Counted from the stretch's first letter, positions 43,344 to 52,003 are shown. The stretch: DNA of 52,056 nucleotides from AB-629-J13 sp964518835 (GCA_964518835.1 CAZFKU010000004.1:1-52056); one strand, 5' to 3'. Notes: a model not told the origin generated them from the sequence alone. Program-made: numbers and translations.

Positions 43344-44728
43344 TGTTCCGCAAAGTTAACCATGTTCATTTTGTAGGAATTGGAGGTATTGGAATGAGCG
43401 GAATTGCTGAATTACTGTTAAATTTAGGTTTTAAAGTGAGCGGTTCTGACTTGCATGATTCACCCATCATCAGTTCCCTCATGGAAAAAGGTGCAGAGGT
43501 GTATTTCGGGCATGACAAAACCAATTTGAATCATAGTGATGTATTGGTGTATTCAAGTGCTGTTCATGAGGATAATCCGGAAATTTCTGCGGCACAGGAA
43601 AATGGGATTCCTGTTATCAAACGTGCCGAAATGCTGGGTGAATTAATCGCAGTCAAACCGACCAGCATTGCCATTGGTGGAACACACGGAAAAACCTCCA
43701 CTACATCTATGATCGGGGCCGTATTGACTGAAGCGCAAATGGAACCCACTTTAGTGGTGGGAGGACATGTGAAGAATATAGAATCTGGCTCAATGCTGGG
43801 AAGTGGAGAGATCATCGTAGTGGAAGCGGACGAATTTGACCGTAGTTTTCTCGCATTACGCCCCACCATCAGTATTGTAACGAACATTGAGTTGGAACAT
43901 ACAGACTGTTACCAAAACCTTACAGAATTACAAGATGCATTCCTTACGTTTTGCAATTCGGTGCCGTTTTACGGAGCAGTCGTTGTGTGCGCTGATTCTC
44001 CGGCGTTGGTAGAAATCCTCCCTGATATTCGCAGGTCAACCTTAACCTATGGATTGTCCTCCTCCTCACAAATTTCGGCACAAAATATCAGTCACACAGG
44101 AAGTGAGAGTACATTTCAGGTAACCCGTGATGAAAATTCTTTAGGGGAAATTTCAATAGATGTTCCCGGCAAACATAATGTCACTAATTCTCTGGCAGCA
44201 GTTACTCTGGGATTGGAATTGGGTATTCCTTTTTCAGCTATTTCACGGGGGATACAATCTTATTCAGGAGTGAAAAGGAGATTTGAAATTAAAGGGGTAT
44301 GTCATGATGTGATGGTTGTGGATGATTATGCTCATCATCCTACCGAAGTTAGAGCGACGTTGGATGCTGCCAAAGATGGTTGGAACCGAAGAATTATTGC
44401 TGTGTTTCAACCCCATTTGTTTTCACGAACACGGGATTTTTATCAGGATTTTGCTGACTCATTTTCACAAGCGGATATTCTCATCGTAACCGATATTTTT
44501 CCATCGAGAGAGGAACCAATTGAAGGAGTATCCGGTGAATTGGTTGTTCAAGCAGCGAAAGAAAAAAACCATCCCCAAACACTCTATGTGAAAGATTTGA
44601 ATCAACTACAAATCACACTGGATGATTTTGTAAAATCAGGAGACATGGTCATTACAATAGGCGCAGGAAATATCTGGAGGTTCTGCCAGGAATATTTCGA
44701 TCATTTAACTGCTAAATCAACTCTCTAA
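43343..44728 (+). CDS. murC: UDP-MurNAc--L-alanine ligase MurC
   Basis: The protein has 461 residues. It opens VHFVGIGGIGMSGIAELL, followed by the ATP loop AIGGTHGKTSTTSMI (about 110-124), VVEADEFDRSFL and VVDDYAHHPTEVRATL. These are standard MurC motifs. It adds L-alanine, the first residue of the stem peptide. Its stop overlaps the murB start by one base. Confidence 0.96.
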   Translation: MFRKVNHVHFVGIGGIGMSGIAELLLNLGFKVSGSDLHDSPIISSLMEKGAEVYFGHDKTNLNHSDVLVYSSAVHEDNPEISAAQENGIPVIKRAEMLGELIAVKPTSIAIGGTHGKTSTTSMIGAVLTEAQMEPTLVVGGHVKNIESGSMLGSGEIIVVEADEFDRSFLALRPTISIVTNIELEHTDCYQNLTELQDAFLTFCNSVPFYGAVVVCADSPALVEILPDIRRSTLTYGLSSSSQISAQNISHTGSESTFQVTRDENSLGEISIDVPGKHNVTNSLAAVTLGLELGIPFSAISRGIQSYSGVKRRFEIKGVCHDVMVVDDYAHHPTEVRATLDAAKDGWNRRIIAVFQPHLFSRTRDFYQDFADSFSQADILIVTDIFPSREEPIEGVSGELVVQAAKEKNHPQTLYVKDLNQLQITLDDFVKSGDMVITIGAGNIWRFCQEYFDHLTAKSTL

Positions 44729-45648
44729 TGGAGTATGAAAAGGAAATAACATCTATGATCAACGGAACCTGTCTCATCAACGAACCCATGTCAAAGCACA
44801 CAACCTTTGGAATTGGCGGTCCTGCTTCATTTTACATCAAACCTCAAAATAAGGAAGATTTGAAAAATATTTTATTATTTGCAAACGGCAAATCAATTCC
44901 GATTTATTTTGTCGGAACGGGTTCTAATCTTCTTGTATCAGACTTGGGAATAAAAGGGATTGTTATTTCACTGGATAAAAAATTAAAAAATATCACATTT
45001 TTGTCTGAAACAACGATTTATGCAGAAGGCGGCGCTATGTTGGGAAAACTGGTGAAATTGTGCATCAGTCATAATCTTACAGGATTAGAAAGTTTGATCG
45101 GAGTACCGGGAACATTGGGTGGAGCGCTGGTGATGAATGCCGGAGCATTTGGTGGAGAAATTTCAAGATGTCTTCAGTCGGTTGATGTCCTCAAAACGGA
45201 CGGTTCTGAACATCAATATTCCTCAAAGGATATTGATTTTCAATATCGATCATCCAGTTTCTCAAAGGATGAGATAATTATCGGTGCTTTATTCCAATTA
45301 AAAATAGATGATCCGAATCAAATTCAAGAAAGACGACAAAAGGCAAGTCTGGGAAGAAAAACAACCCAACCGTTGCGTATTCGCTCTGCAGGAAGTGTAT
45401 TTAAAAATCCCGAAAACTACGCAGCAGGTTACCTTATTGATAAAGCCGGATTGAAAGGAACAGTCAAAGGTAGTGCAGAAATTTCATCAAAACATGCAAA
45501 TTTCTTTGTGAATAACGGAAATGCTACCAGTGATGATTTAGTATCTCTTATTTGCCTTGCCCGAAAAAAAGTATTGGAAAAATTTGACATAAAACTGGAC
45601 CTGGAAATTAAAACTTTGGGATTCCCGGAAGGGACATTTGAAGCCTGA
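44728..45648 (+). CDS. murB: UDP-N-acetylenolpyruvoylglucosamine reductase MurB
   Basis: The protein has 306 residues, a FAD enzyme. TFGIGGPASFYIKP begins the FAD domain, with FVGTGSNLLVSDLG and GVPGTLGGALVMNAGAFGGE following. The third region has FQYRSSSF and RSAGSVFKNPENYAAGYLID, matching the shorter MurB type II enzymes. It forms UDP-MurNAc, the substrate of MurC next door. The murA gene that would precede it in the pathway is not present here. Confidence 0.95.
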   Translation: MEYEKEITSMINGTCLINEPMSKHTTFGIGGPASFYIKPQNKEDLKNILLFANGKSIPIYFVGTGSNLLVSDLGIKGIVISLDKKLKNITFLSETTIYAEGGAMLGKLVKLCISHNLTGLESLIGVPGTLGGALVMNAGAFGGEISRCLQSVDVLKTDGSEHQYSSKDIDFQYRSSSFSKDEIIIGALFQLKIDDPNQIQERRQKASLGRKTTQPLRIRSAGSVFKNPENYAAGYLIDKAGLKGTVKGSAEISSKHANFFVNNGNATSDDLVSLICLARKKVLEKFDIKLDLEIKTLGFPEGTFEA

Positions 45649-45650
45649 AA

Positions 45651-46406
45651 ATGAAAAAATATAATTTCCCATTATTTTTTATTGTCCCCCTTGCCAGCGG
45701 ATTGTTCATCCTGTTGATATGGAGTTCCTTTAAATGGGCATCATTTTCCAAAAACATAAATATTTCCAGCATAAAAATTACAGGGAATGAACTCATTCCG
45801 GTTGAAGAATATCGCAATTTAATTGAATCTATTAATGGTGCATCCACTTTCTCTGTTGACTTGAGAAATATATCGTCAAAACTGGAAAAACACTCTCATG
45901 TAAGTTCAGCAAGAGTGAGTCGGTTATTTCCAAATGGATTATTAATAGAAATAACCGAACGGCAACCCATTGCAATGGTAAACGCATCTCCCCCAATGCT
46001 TTTGGACAGACATGGATTTTTATTTCCATTAAAAGGTTCACTCAGTGATTATTCAATTCCCGTACTGTCCCATTTTGTAGCAACGGATAATTCCTACCAT
46101 ACCATAAATAAAAGCCAATCGAAATCCATTGCGGCAGCAAAACAAATCCTTCACTTTTTAGCTGATGAACATCCCCATTTATTCCAGAACATTTCCGAAT
46201 TACGATTGAACAATCAGGAAGATTTTGAAATCATTTTACTGGAACAGCCAACCAAGGTTGTATTAGGAAAAAACCACCTAATCAAAAAATTAAATGTATT
46301 ATTGAATTTTAACAATCAACTTCAATTCCTCCAAAAAAATATTACCGATTACAAGAACCTTGATCTCCGTTATGATCGGCAGATTATCGCCCGGGAATGG
46401 ACATGA
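45651..46406 (+). CDS. ftsQ: FtsQ, division protein with POTRA domain
   Basis: The protein has 251 residues: a short basic start, one membrane helix (about 8-27), a POTRA domain (about 35-105, ISSIKITGNELIPVEEYRNL, then HVSSARVSRLFPNGLLIEIT) and a beta domain ending near residue 245. ERQPIAMVN is a typical junction of the two domains. FtsQ bridges early and late division proteins. It overlaps ftsA by 10 bases. Confidence 0.88.
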   Translation: MKKYNFPLFFIVPLASGLFILLIWSSFKWASFSKNINISSIKITGNELIPVEEYRNLIESINGASTFSVDLRNISSKLEKHSHVSSARVSRLFPNGLLIEITERQPIAMVNASPPMLLDRHGFLFPLKGSLSDYSIPVLSHFVATDNSYHTINKSQSKSIAAAKQILHFLADEHPHLFQNISELRLNNQEDFEIILLEQPTKVVLGKNHLIKKLNVLLNFNNQLQFLQKNITDYKNLDLRYDRQIIAREWT

Positions 46407-47692
46407 TTAAGAAAAGAACACTCATCCAAAATCAGACAACTCTGGCAGGGATAGACATCGGGTCAGCTAAATGCTGCTGCTCCATCGGTAAAATCAATCA
46501 TGATACTGGTAAAATTAACTTGCTGGGAATTGGTGAAAGTCCCTCAACAGGGATGAAAAAAGGATCCATTGTGGATCGTGACAAAGTGATTGAAAAAATA
46601 GAATCTTCTGTCCGGGATGCTGAGTCAATGGCACAAGTAAAAATAGACAGAGCAAATGTTACCATTTCCGGAAATCATATCCGAGGGTTGAATACTCAGG
46701 GTGCCATTGCCATACAAACAAACGGTAATGGTCACATTCCGAATGCCCAGGCAATCCAGCCTAAGGATATTCGTAAAGTGCTGGATATGGCAAGGGCAAT
46801 TTCATTTCCGATTGACAGAAACATCCTGCATGTGATTCCGCAGGAATATATCATTGATACAATGGATGGTGTCATCAATCCGATTGGAATGACAGGACGA
46901 AGACTTGAAGCACGTGTCCATCTCATTACTGCAGCAATTTCTTCCCTGACTAATATAAAGGATTGTGTGGAGGAATCAGGAATTTCGGTTGATGAAATAA
47001 TCTATCAGGGATTGGCATCCGCATTAAGCGTCATTTCAAATGATGAAAAGGAAATGGGTGTAGCAGTGATTGATATTGGAGCGGATACATCAGATTTAGT
47101 TGTTTTTCATGAGGGCGGCGTAAGACACAGCGCTGTCATTCCAATTGGTGGGAATAGTATTACCCAGGATATAGCGATGATGCTGCAAATCAGTACTGCA
47201 GAAGCAGAAAAAATAAAAAATAAATACGGCTCTGCTATTGCATCCATGGCAAGTGCCGAACTTGAATTCGAACTCCCGTCAGAAAACGGACAGTTAAAAA
47301 GGTCTATTTCCGAGCATGAATTATCCCGTTATATCGAAGCCCGAGCGGGAGAAATTCTCCAGTATATTGCCAAGGAAATGTCCAGAGCCGACATTGACGG
47401 ACCCCTGACCTATGGAATTGTACTCACCGGAGGCGGTGCTCAATTAAACCATTTTGCAAAATTATCCGAAAATGAATTGAATATAAAGACAAGAATTGGA
47501 AATCCTGTTAATTGCGGGAATGTAATCAAACTGGGTTCGGAACCTAAATATGCGGCATCCCTGGGATTATTGAACTGGGAAGAATTTATTCACAATGAAC
47601 GAATATTATTGAACGGAAATTCCGGATCATTAGGTGGAAAAGTGAAAGGATGGATGGACGGAATTTCAAACTGGAGTAAAGGATTTTTCTAA
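46397..47692 (+). CDS. ftsA: cell division protein FtsA
   Basis: The protein has 431 residues with actin-like ATPase blocks: LAGIDIGSAKCCCSIGKI, then AVIDIGADTSDLVVF, then GIVLTGGGAQLNHFAKL. The SHS2 (1C) domain lies between the first two. The last 15 residues (KVKGWMDGISNWSKGFF) form an amphipathic helix that would tether it to the membrane. Start options are Met1 and Met3. FtsA anchors FtsZ. A 50-base gap precedes ftsZ. Confidence 0.95.
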   Translation: MDMIKKRTLIQNQTTLAGIDIGSAKCCCSIGKINHDTGKINLLGIGESPSTGMKKGSIVDRDKVIEKIESSVRDAESMAQVKIDRANVTISGNHIRGLNTQGAIAIQTNGNGHIPNAQAIQPKDIRKVLDMARAISFPIDRNILHVIPQEYIIDTMDGVINPIGMTGRRLEARVHLITAAISSLTNIKDCVEESGISVDEIIYQGLASALSVISNDEKEMGVAVIDIGADTSDLVVFHEGGVRHSAVIPIGGNSITQDIAMMLQISTAEAEKIKNKYGSAIASMASAELEFELPSENGQLKRSISEHELSRYIEARAGEILQYIAKEMSRADIDGPLTYGIVLTGGGAQLNHFAKLSENELNIKTRIGNPVNCGNVIKLGSEPKYAASLGLLNWEEFIHNERILLNGNSGSLGGKVKGWMDGISNWSKGFF

Positions 47693-47730
47693 TAAGAATT
47701 AAACAATGACAATTTTCAAAACATACCAAC

Positions 47731-47736
47731 AAGGAG
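47731..47736 (+). promoter_or_regulatory. strong ribosome-binding site of ftsZ
   Basis: AAGGAG lies 6 bases before the ftsZ ATG in the 50-base ftsA-ftsZ gap. It is stronger than the barely visible sites of most dcw genes, which fits the much higher FtsZ level needed relative to FtsA. Confidence 0.8.
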
Positions 47737-47742
47737 AAAATA

Positions 47743-48978
47743 ATGCTATTTGAATTTGACCCCAAAATGGAACAAAAAGCGAAACTAAAAGTCCTCGGTG
47801 TCGGTGGAGCAGGCGGGAATGCAATCAACCGGATGATCAAGGCAAATATGACCGGTGTAGATTTCATCGCCATAAATACAGATGCCCAGGATCTGGAAAA
47901 TAATTCGGCCGAACACCGAATTCAGATCGGTAAAACCCTGACCAAGGGTCTGGGTGCTGGAGCACGATCTTCCATCGGCCACGAAGCCATGACAACAGAC
48001 AGAGAAGCTGTGGAAAATCTTATCGATGGTGCGGATATGGTGTTCATCACCTGCGGGATGGGCGGAGGGACAGGAACCGGTGCGTCTCCGGTCATTGCCC
48101 AGATTGCTAATGAACTTGGAATTCTGACCGTTGGAATCGTTACCCTACCCTTCAAGTTTGAAGGACCCCGGAGGTTGGAACGGGCATTGGAAGGCATATC
48201 AGAGATGCGGAAAGTGTGTGATACTGTCATCATCATTCCTAATCAAAAATTAATGTCAATCGTTGATAAAAATACCACTCTACCGGATTCATTTTTATTG
48301 GCAGATTCCATCCTTCACCAGGCGGCTAAAGGTATTTCAGATCTCATCAATGTTCACGGAATGATAAACCTGGATTTCGCAGATGTGGAAACCATCATGA
48401 AAAACATGGGACAGGCAATTATGGGGACCGGCTGTGCTTCCGGAGAAGAACGGGCAGTATTGGCGGCTCAACAGGCAATTTCAAGTCCCCTGCTTGACAG
48501 TGCAACCATCAGCGGTGCCCAGGGTGTGCTGGTGAATATCACGGGCGGAGAAAATATGACCTTGCATGAGGTAGATGAAGCAACCAGCATCATTTTTGAG
48601 GAAGCAGGAAAAGATGCCAATATCATATTCGGTGCTGTCCTTGATCCCAATATGGATGATGATATACAAGTAACCGTAATTGCTACCGGTTTTAATCAAA
48701 TCAGTCAGGTTGACCACACAGAAGAAAAAACACCTGAACCGAATTACAGGAATACCCAATCCAGAATATTGATGGAAAATAAAAATGAAACCTTAATTCA
48801 GCAGAAATCAAATCCGGTGAATGGTGAGAAAGAAAGTGAACCGGTACCAAAACCTTTATATCGCTTTGACGGTATATCCAATAAAATAAATGACGAGGAA
48901 TTCAAACATATTGAGAAAATCCAAAAGGAAATCACCGATCTTGAAGTCCCTGCTTTTATCAGGAGGCAGCAACAATAG
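47743..48978 (+). CDS. ftsZ: cell division protein FtsZ
   Basis: The protein has 411 residues. The GTPase domain has LGVGGAGGNAINRMI, the tubulin signature CGMGGGTGTGASPVIA, and the T7 loop with NLDFADVETIM. After about residue 320 comes a variable, charged linker of roughly 70 residues. The final conserved peptide LEVPAFIRRQQ would bind FtsA and other partners. FtsZ forms the division ring. It closes the dcw cluster and is convergent with rpmB. Confidence 0.97.
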   Translation: MLFEFDPKMEQKAKLKVLGVGGAGGNAINRMIKANMTGVDFIAINTDAQDLENNSAEHRIQIGKTLTKGLGAGARSSIGHEAMTTDREAVENLIDGADMVFITCGMGGGTGTGASPVIAQIANELGILTVGIVTLPFKFEGPRRLERALEGISEMRKVCDTVIIIPNQKLMSIVDKNTTLPDSFLLADSILHQAAKGISDLINVHGMINLDFADVETIMKNMGQAIMGTGCASGEERAVLAAQQAISSPLLDSATISGAQGVLVNITGGENMTLHEVDEATSIIFEEAGKDANIIFGAVLDPNMDDDIQVTVIATGFNQISQVDHTEEKTPEPNYRNTQSRILMENKNETLIQQKSNPVNGEKESEPVPKPLYRFDGISNKINDEEFKHIEKIQKEITDLEVPAFIRRQQQ

Positions 48979-48981
48979 ATC

Positions 48982-49013
48982 AAAAAAAATCCGGATTATT
49001 TAAAAACCGGATT
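48982..49013 (-). terminator. intrinsic terminator after rpmB (minus strand)
   Basis: AATCCGG and CCGGATT pair around a 12-base loop. On the minus strand the stem is followed directly by eight T residues, giving a good terminator for rpmB. On the plus strand, where it lies just past the ftsZ stop, the following run is ATTCAATATTTTTG, so it would act weakly there. Confidence 0.8.
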
Positions 49014-49029
49014 ATTCAATATTTTTGTT

Positions 49030-49065
49030 TCAGGGAATGATTAAATTTTCATTCCCTGATTTCTT
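49030..49065 (+). terminator. hairpin ending ftsZ transcription, overlapping rpmB 3' end
   Basis: A perfect 11-bp inverted repeat (TCAGGGAATGA and TCATTCCCTGA) encloses an 8-base loop and is followed by TTTCTT on the plus strand. The right arm lies in the last codons of rpmB and the loop holds its stop codon. It probably terminates the dcw message. Confidence 0.65.
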
Positions 49066-49277
49066 AATTCATTTACTACTTTACGAATACCCTTTTTGTC
49101 AATGATTCGCATTCCCCGAGTAGAAACATTTAAGGTAATATAGCGCTTCTCATCAGGCAGCCAAAACCGTTTTTTTTGTAAATTGACGTTAAACCGTCGC
49201 CGTGTTTTGTTGTGAGCATGACTCACATTGTTCCCAAACATGGGTTTTTTACCGGTTACATCACACACTCTGCTCAT
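49041..49277 (-). CDS. rpmB: 50S ribosomal protein L28
   Basis: The protein has 78 residues, the normal length. It opens MSRVCDVTGKKPMFGNNVSH, followed by HNKTRRRFNVNLQKKRFWL and the C-terminal LNVSTRGMRIIDKKGI. It lacks paired zinc-ribbon CxxC motifs: only one cysteine (CDVTGKK) is present, so it is the zinc-free form. An AGGA sequence precedes the ATG. It is divergent from the acetyltransferase gene (65-base gap) and convergent with ftsZ. rpmG, often adjacent, is not here. Confidence 0.95.
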   Translation of the reverse strand: MSRVCDVTGKKPMFGNNVSHAHNKTRRRFNVNLQKKRFWLPDEKRYITLNVSTRGMRIIDKKGIRKVVNELRNQGMKI

Positions 49278-49342
49278 AATAAATTCCTGTTATATTGCAT
49301 AATTTTTGACGCCGAATTTAATCTAATAAACCTGTGAATAAA

Positions 49343-49813
49343 ATGGAAAGTTTAAATAAAAATATTGTCATCCGGTTAGGAGATATAACCGACCTTGATA
49401 CGATTATTGTAAACAATATTAAAATGGCTCTGGAAACAGAAAATAAAATATTGAGTCAATCCATCATTCGTAATGGAGTTGAGGAAGTGTTGAATCACTC
49501 TAACCTGGGATGGTATTATTTGGCTGAAATTGAAGGGAATAATGCCGGACAACTCATGATTACAAGGGAATGGTCCGATTGGAGAAATGGATATTTCTGG
49601 TGGATACAATCCGTTTTTGTAAAAAAAGATTATAGACAAAAAGGAGTTTACTCTTCACTACATAAACATGTTTTAGAAAGAGCCAAAAAAATAGGCGCTG
49701 TGGGAGTCAGGCTGTATGTGGACGGGCAAAATAAAAATGCCCGAACGATCTATGAACAATTGGGAATGAAAAACTCAAATTACCTGTTTTATGAGGACGA
49801 CTGGTCTGAATGA
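49343..49813 (+). CDS. GNAT family N-acetyltransferase
   Basis: I chose the ATG at 49343 (MESLNKNIVIRLGDITDLD, 156 residues) over a GTG three codons upstream. The acetyl-CoA site is VFVKKDYRQKGVYSSLHKHV (RxxGxx at about 99-104), followed by GVRLYVDGQNKNARTIYEQL and LGMKNSNYLFYEDDW, the usual motif B. A central WWIQSVFV strand is typical for this fold. The substrate is unknown. It overlaps dusB by 4 bases, so the two are probably co-translated. Confidence 0.88.
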   Translation: MESLNKNIVIRLGDITDLDTIIVNNIKMALETENKILSQSIIRNGVEEVLNHSNLGWYYLAEIEGNNAGQLMITREWSDWRNGYFWWIQSVFVKKDYRQKGVYSSLHKHVLERAKKIGAVGVRLYVDGQNKNARTIYEQLGMKNSNYLFYEDDWSE

Positions 49814-50781
49814 TTAATCCTGTAAAAATCGGGAATATTGATATTGAGTTCCCGGTTTTTCTGGCACCGATGGCGGGAGTAACAGATCATTCTTTCCGGA
49901 TTTTGTGCAAAGAGATGGGAGCAGGAGTAGTGTATTCTGAGTTTGTATCTGCACATGGAATCATTCGGGAAAATGAAAAAACTCTTGAAATGATTCGATT
50001 TACAGAGGCGGAACGACCCATCGGCATTCAAATATTCGGGGATTCTCCTGATGTGATGGCGAAAGCAGCACGAATGGTGTCAGACAAATTCCAACCAGAT
50101 ATCATTGATATCAATTACGGTTGTCCCGTACCAAAAGTGACGAAAAAAGGTGCTGGTTCTGCAGCGCTTAAAGACCTTTGTCTCATGGATGATATCACCT
50201 CTGCAGTGGTAGAATCAGTTCCGGAATTGCCTGTAACAGTGAAAATGAGAGCAGGTTGGAGCAGTGATAAACTTGTATCAACCGAAGCCGGACCCCGGCT
50301 TGAAAAACTGGGTGTGAAAGCCATTGCTCTACATCCCCGGACTACAAAACAAAGTTACACAGGAAATGCAAATTGGGAACTCATTAAAGAACTGAAAAAT
50401 GCAGTATCTATTCCAGTTATCGGAAATGGGGATATAAAATCTTCAAATGATGTAGTAAGGATGTTTAATGAGACCGAATGTGATGCAGTGATGGTTGCAA
50501 GAGCTTCTTTAGGAAATCCATGGTTTTTTAAAGAAACAAAGGCATATTTAAATGGGTCTTCCCTTCCGGAAAATCCCTCAGTTAAAGAAAGAGTAAATAC
50601 CTGTCGTCGTCACATGGAACTGCTTATCCAAACTCGAGGGGTTCATACCGGAACCAACCTCATGCGGAAACATTTTGGATGGTATATAAAAGGATTTGAA
50701 GGAGCGGGAAAAATTCGCAAGGAACTTGTGACAAGTAAGAATTCAGAGGAGATGGTGAACTTACTTAATGGGATAATCTAA
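49810..50781 (+). CDS. dusB: tRNA-dihydrouridine synthase, DusB-like
   Basis: The protein has 323 residues, an FMN TIM-barrel enzyme. Blocks include FLAPMAGVTDHSFRILC, IDINYGCPVPKVTKKGAGSA (catalytic Cys in NYGCP, near residue 104), VKMRAGWSSD, IALHPRTTKQSYTG and VIGNGDIKS. The C-terminal helical domain contains the R-H-x-x-W-type segment KHFGWYIKGFEGA. It reduces uridines in the tRNA D-loop. The DusB-like call rests on overall length and the PVKIGNIDIEFPVFLAPMAG opening. Confidence 0.93.
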   Translation: MINPVKIGNIDIEFPVFLAPMAGVTDHSFRILCKEMGAGVVYSEFVSAHGIIRENEKTLEMIRFTEAERPIGIQIFGDSPDVMAKAARMVSDKFQPDIIDINYGCPVPKVTKKGAGSAALKDLCLMDDITSAVVESVPELPVTVKMRAGWSSDKLVSTEAGPRLEKLGVKAIALHPRTTKQSYTGNANWELIKELKNAVSIPVIGNGDIKSSNDVVRMFNETECDAVMVARASLGNPWFFKETKAYLNGSSLPENPSVKERVNTCRRHMELLIQTRGVHTGTNLMRKHFGWYIKGFEGAGKIRKELVTSKNSEEMVNLLNGII

Positions 50782-50844
50782 ATATTATACTAAATTAATC
50801 AAACATTTTTACAAGGAGGTGAGTAATATTCCCCTACAAATTCT

Positions 50845-50948
50845 ATTGCGCAAAGGGTGGGATTCGAACCCTCGATATAGTGGATTGTTAAAGTCTTGTT
50901 TCAAAATTATAAAAAGAAAGTATAAAAAAAATCACCACTATACGCAAT
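50845..50948 (-). pseudogene. tRNA-like inverted-repeat element, probably decayed tRNA
   Basis: Bases 50850-50874 match the 3' part of the tRNA-Ser(GGA) at 51868-51892 in 22 of 25 positions, including the whole TTCGAAT T-loop. The expected D-arm and anticodon arm are missing and replaced by AT-rich sequence. ATTGCG (50845-50850) pairs with CGCAAT (50943-50948), and TATAGTGG (50876-50883) pairs with CCACTATA (50935-50942). The T-arm would then bulge from one side, giving a tRNA-like fold without a D-arm. It may be an integration scar, a degenerate tRNA or an unknown structured RNA. Nothing else is recognisable in the 203-base gap after dusB apart from an orphan SD-like AAGGAGGTGA at 50813-50822. 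Confidence 0.5.
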
Positions 50949-50984
50949 CAATTTTTTATTTATAATTTTTGTTCAGGTTTTCTG

Positions 50985-51785
50985 TTATTTCAGAATTATT
51001 TCTGTTTGTTCTTTCACGAATTTAAGTAAAAGTGGTAAGCCGGGTTCAACCATATTATGTCCATATCCATCAAGTTCATAAATAATTGTATTTGGATGAC
51101 CCGTCAGTTTCATCATTCTAGCCATATATGCGTTTTCTTCATATCTACCCAATAATTCTAAATCCCTGTTGCCGGTAATTATAATGTAGGGTGGTGCATT
51201 ATTTCGGACATGATATAGGGGTGCCATCGAATCTACGATAACTTTATTTCTATCTGTAATTCCCATCTCTTCCCTAACGGTAAAATGGGTTATAGTATGT
51301 CCACTAAATGGAATCAATCCTGCTATTACATCTGCATCAATCCTATGTGCCATCAACCAAGATTTATCCAAACCCAACATACTCGTTAAATATCCCCCTG
51401 CTGAATGTCCAGATACAAAAATCAATTCTTGGTTTCCACCATAATCCTTAATGTTTTTAAAAGTCCATGCAACTGCCGCTGCAGCATCTGAAATTACTTG
51501 TTTGGTTGAAACATCAGGAAAAAATCTATAATTAGCACTAACAATTGCTATCTCTTGATTTTTTAATCTATCTGCAATGTATTTACTTCCTCGTTTTAAT
51601 CCTCCAGCATGAAACCAAACAATAGTTGAAAAATTTTCTTTATTTTGCGGATAATAAATATCCAATAAACACCTTTCATTATTGAAATCATCATAATATG
51701 GTATATTTTCTTCAAGTTGATAAGTCGTTTGACCATTTACCAACCCAATTATTAGTAATAATAATAAATATCTATGCATTTTCAT
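50985..51785 (-). CDS. secreted alpha/beta hydrolase (esterase/lipase-like)
   Basis: The protein has 266 residues. A signal peptide (about 4-18, YLLLLLIIGLVNGQ) suggests export. The esterase fold has the oxyanion segment FHAGG (58-62), the nucleophile elbow GHSAGG with Ser128, a likely acid at Asp208 (TGNRDLELL) and His243 (DGYGHNMV). This resembles the carboxylesterase or BD-FAE-like branch. Substrate is unknown. The gene stands alone between the tRNA-like remnant and tRNA-Ser, and appears more AT-rich than the core genes. Acquisition by transfer is possible but not proven. Met1 or Met3 may be the start. Confidence 0.85.
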   Translation of the reverse strand: MKMHRYLLLLLIIGLVNGQTTYQLEENIPYYDDFNNERCLLDIYYPQNKENFSTIVWFHAGGLKRGSKYIADRLKNQEIAIVSANYRFFPDVSTKQVISDAAAAVAWTFKNIKDYGGNQELIFVSGHSAGGYLTSMLGLDKSWLMAHRIDADVIAGLIPFSGHTITHFTVREEMGITDRNKVIVDSMAPLYHVRNNAPPYIIITGNRDLELLGRYEENAYMARMMKLTGHPNTIIYELDGYGHNMVEPGLPLLLKFVKEQTEIILK

Positions 51786-51866
51786 ATCTACTTATTCCAC
51801 AAGGAAAAATCTCCTCAACTTACCCCATCCCCACTTTTTTCCATTGTTTTATTACAGAATGTCATG

Positions 51867-51953
51867 CGGAGAGGGAGGGATTCGAACCCTCGTTACACGT
51901 TAATGTAAACACGCTTTCCAAGCGTGCGCCTTCAGCCACTCGGCCACCTCTCC
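51867..51953 (-). tRNA. tRNA-Ser (GGA)
   Basis: An 87-base class II tRNA on the minus strand. The acceptor stem pairs GGAGAGG with CCTCTCC, with discriminator G and no encoded CCA. The D-arm has GGCCGAGTGGC, the anticodon stem CACGC/GCGTG carries loop TTGGAAA (anticodon GGA), and a long variable arm (TTTACATTAACGTGTAA) marks it as serine. The T-arm is GAGGG-TTCGAAT-CCCTC. Confidence 0.95.
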
Positions 51954-52003
51954 TGAAAATTTTTTATGAACCTGGAATCTTGCTAATAAAAAAAAATTAA
52001 ATG

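Noticed and set aside
50819..50965. 48-codon GTG frame through the tRNA-like element
   Set aside because: Its translated GWDSNPR-type sequence is the well-known artefact of reading a tRNA T-arm as protein, and the GTG lies inside the SD-like sequence.
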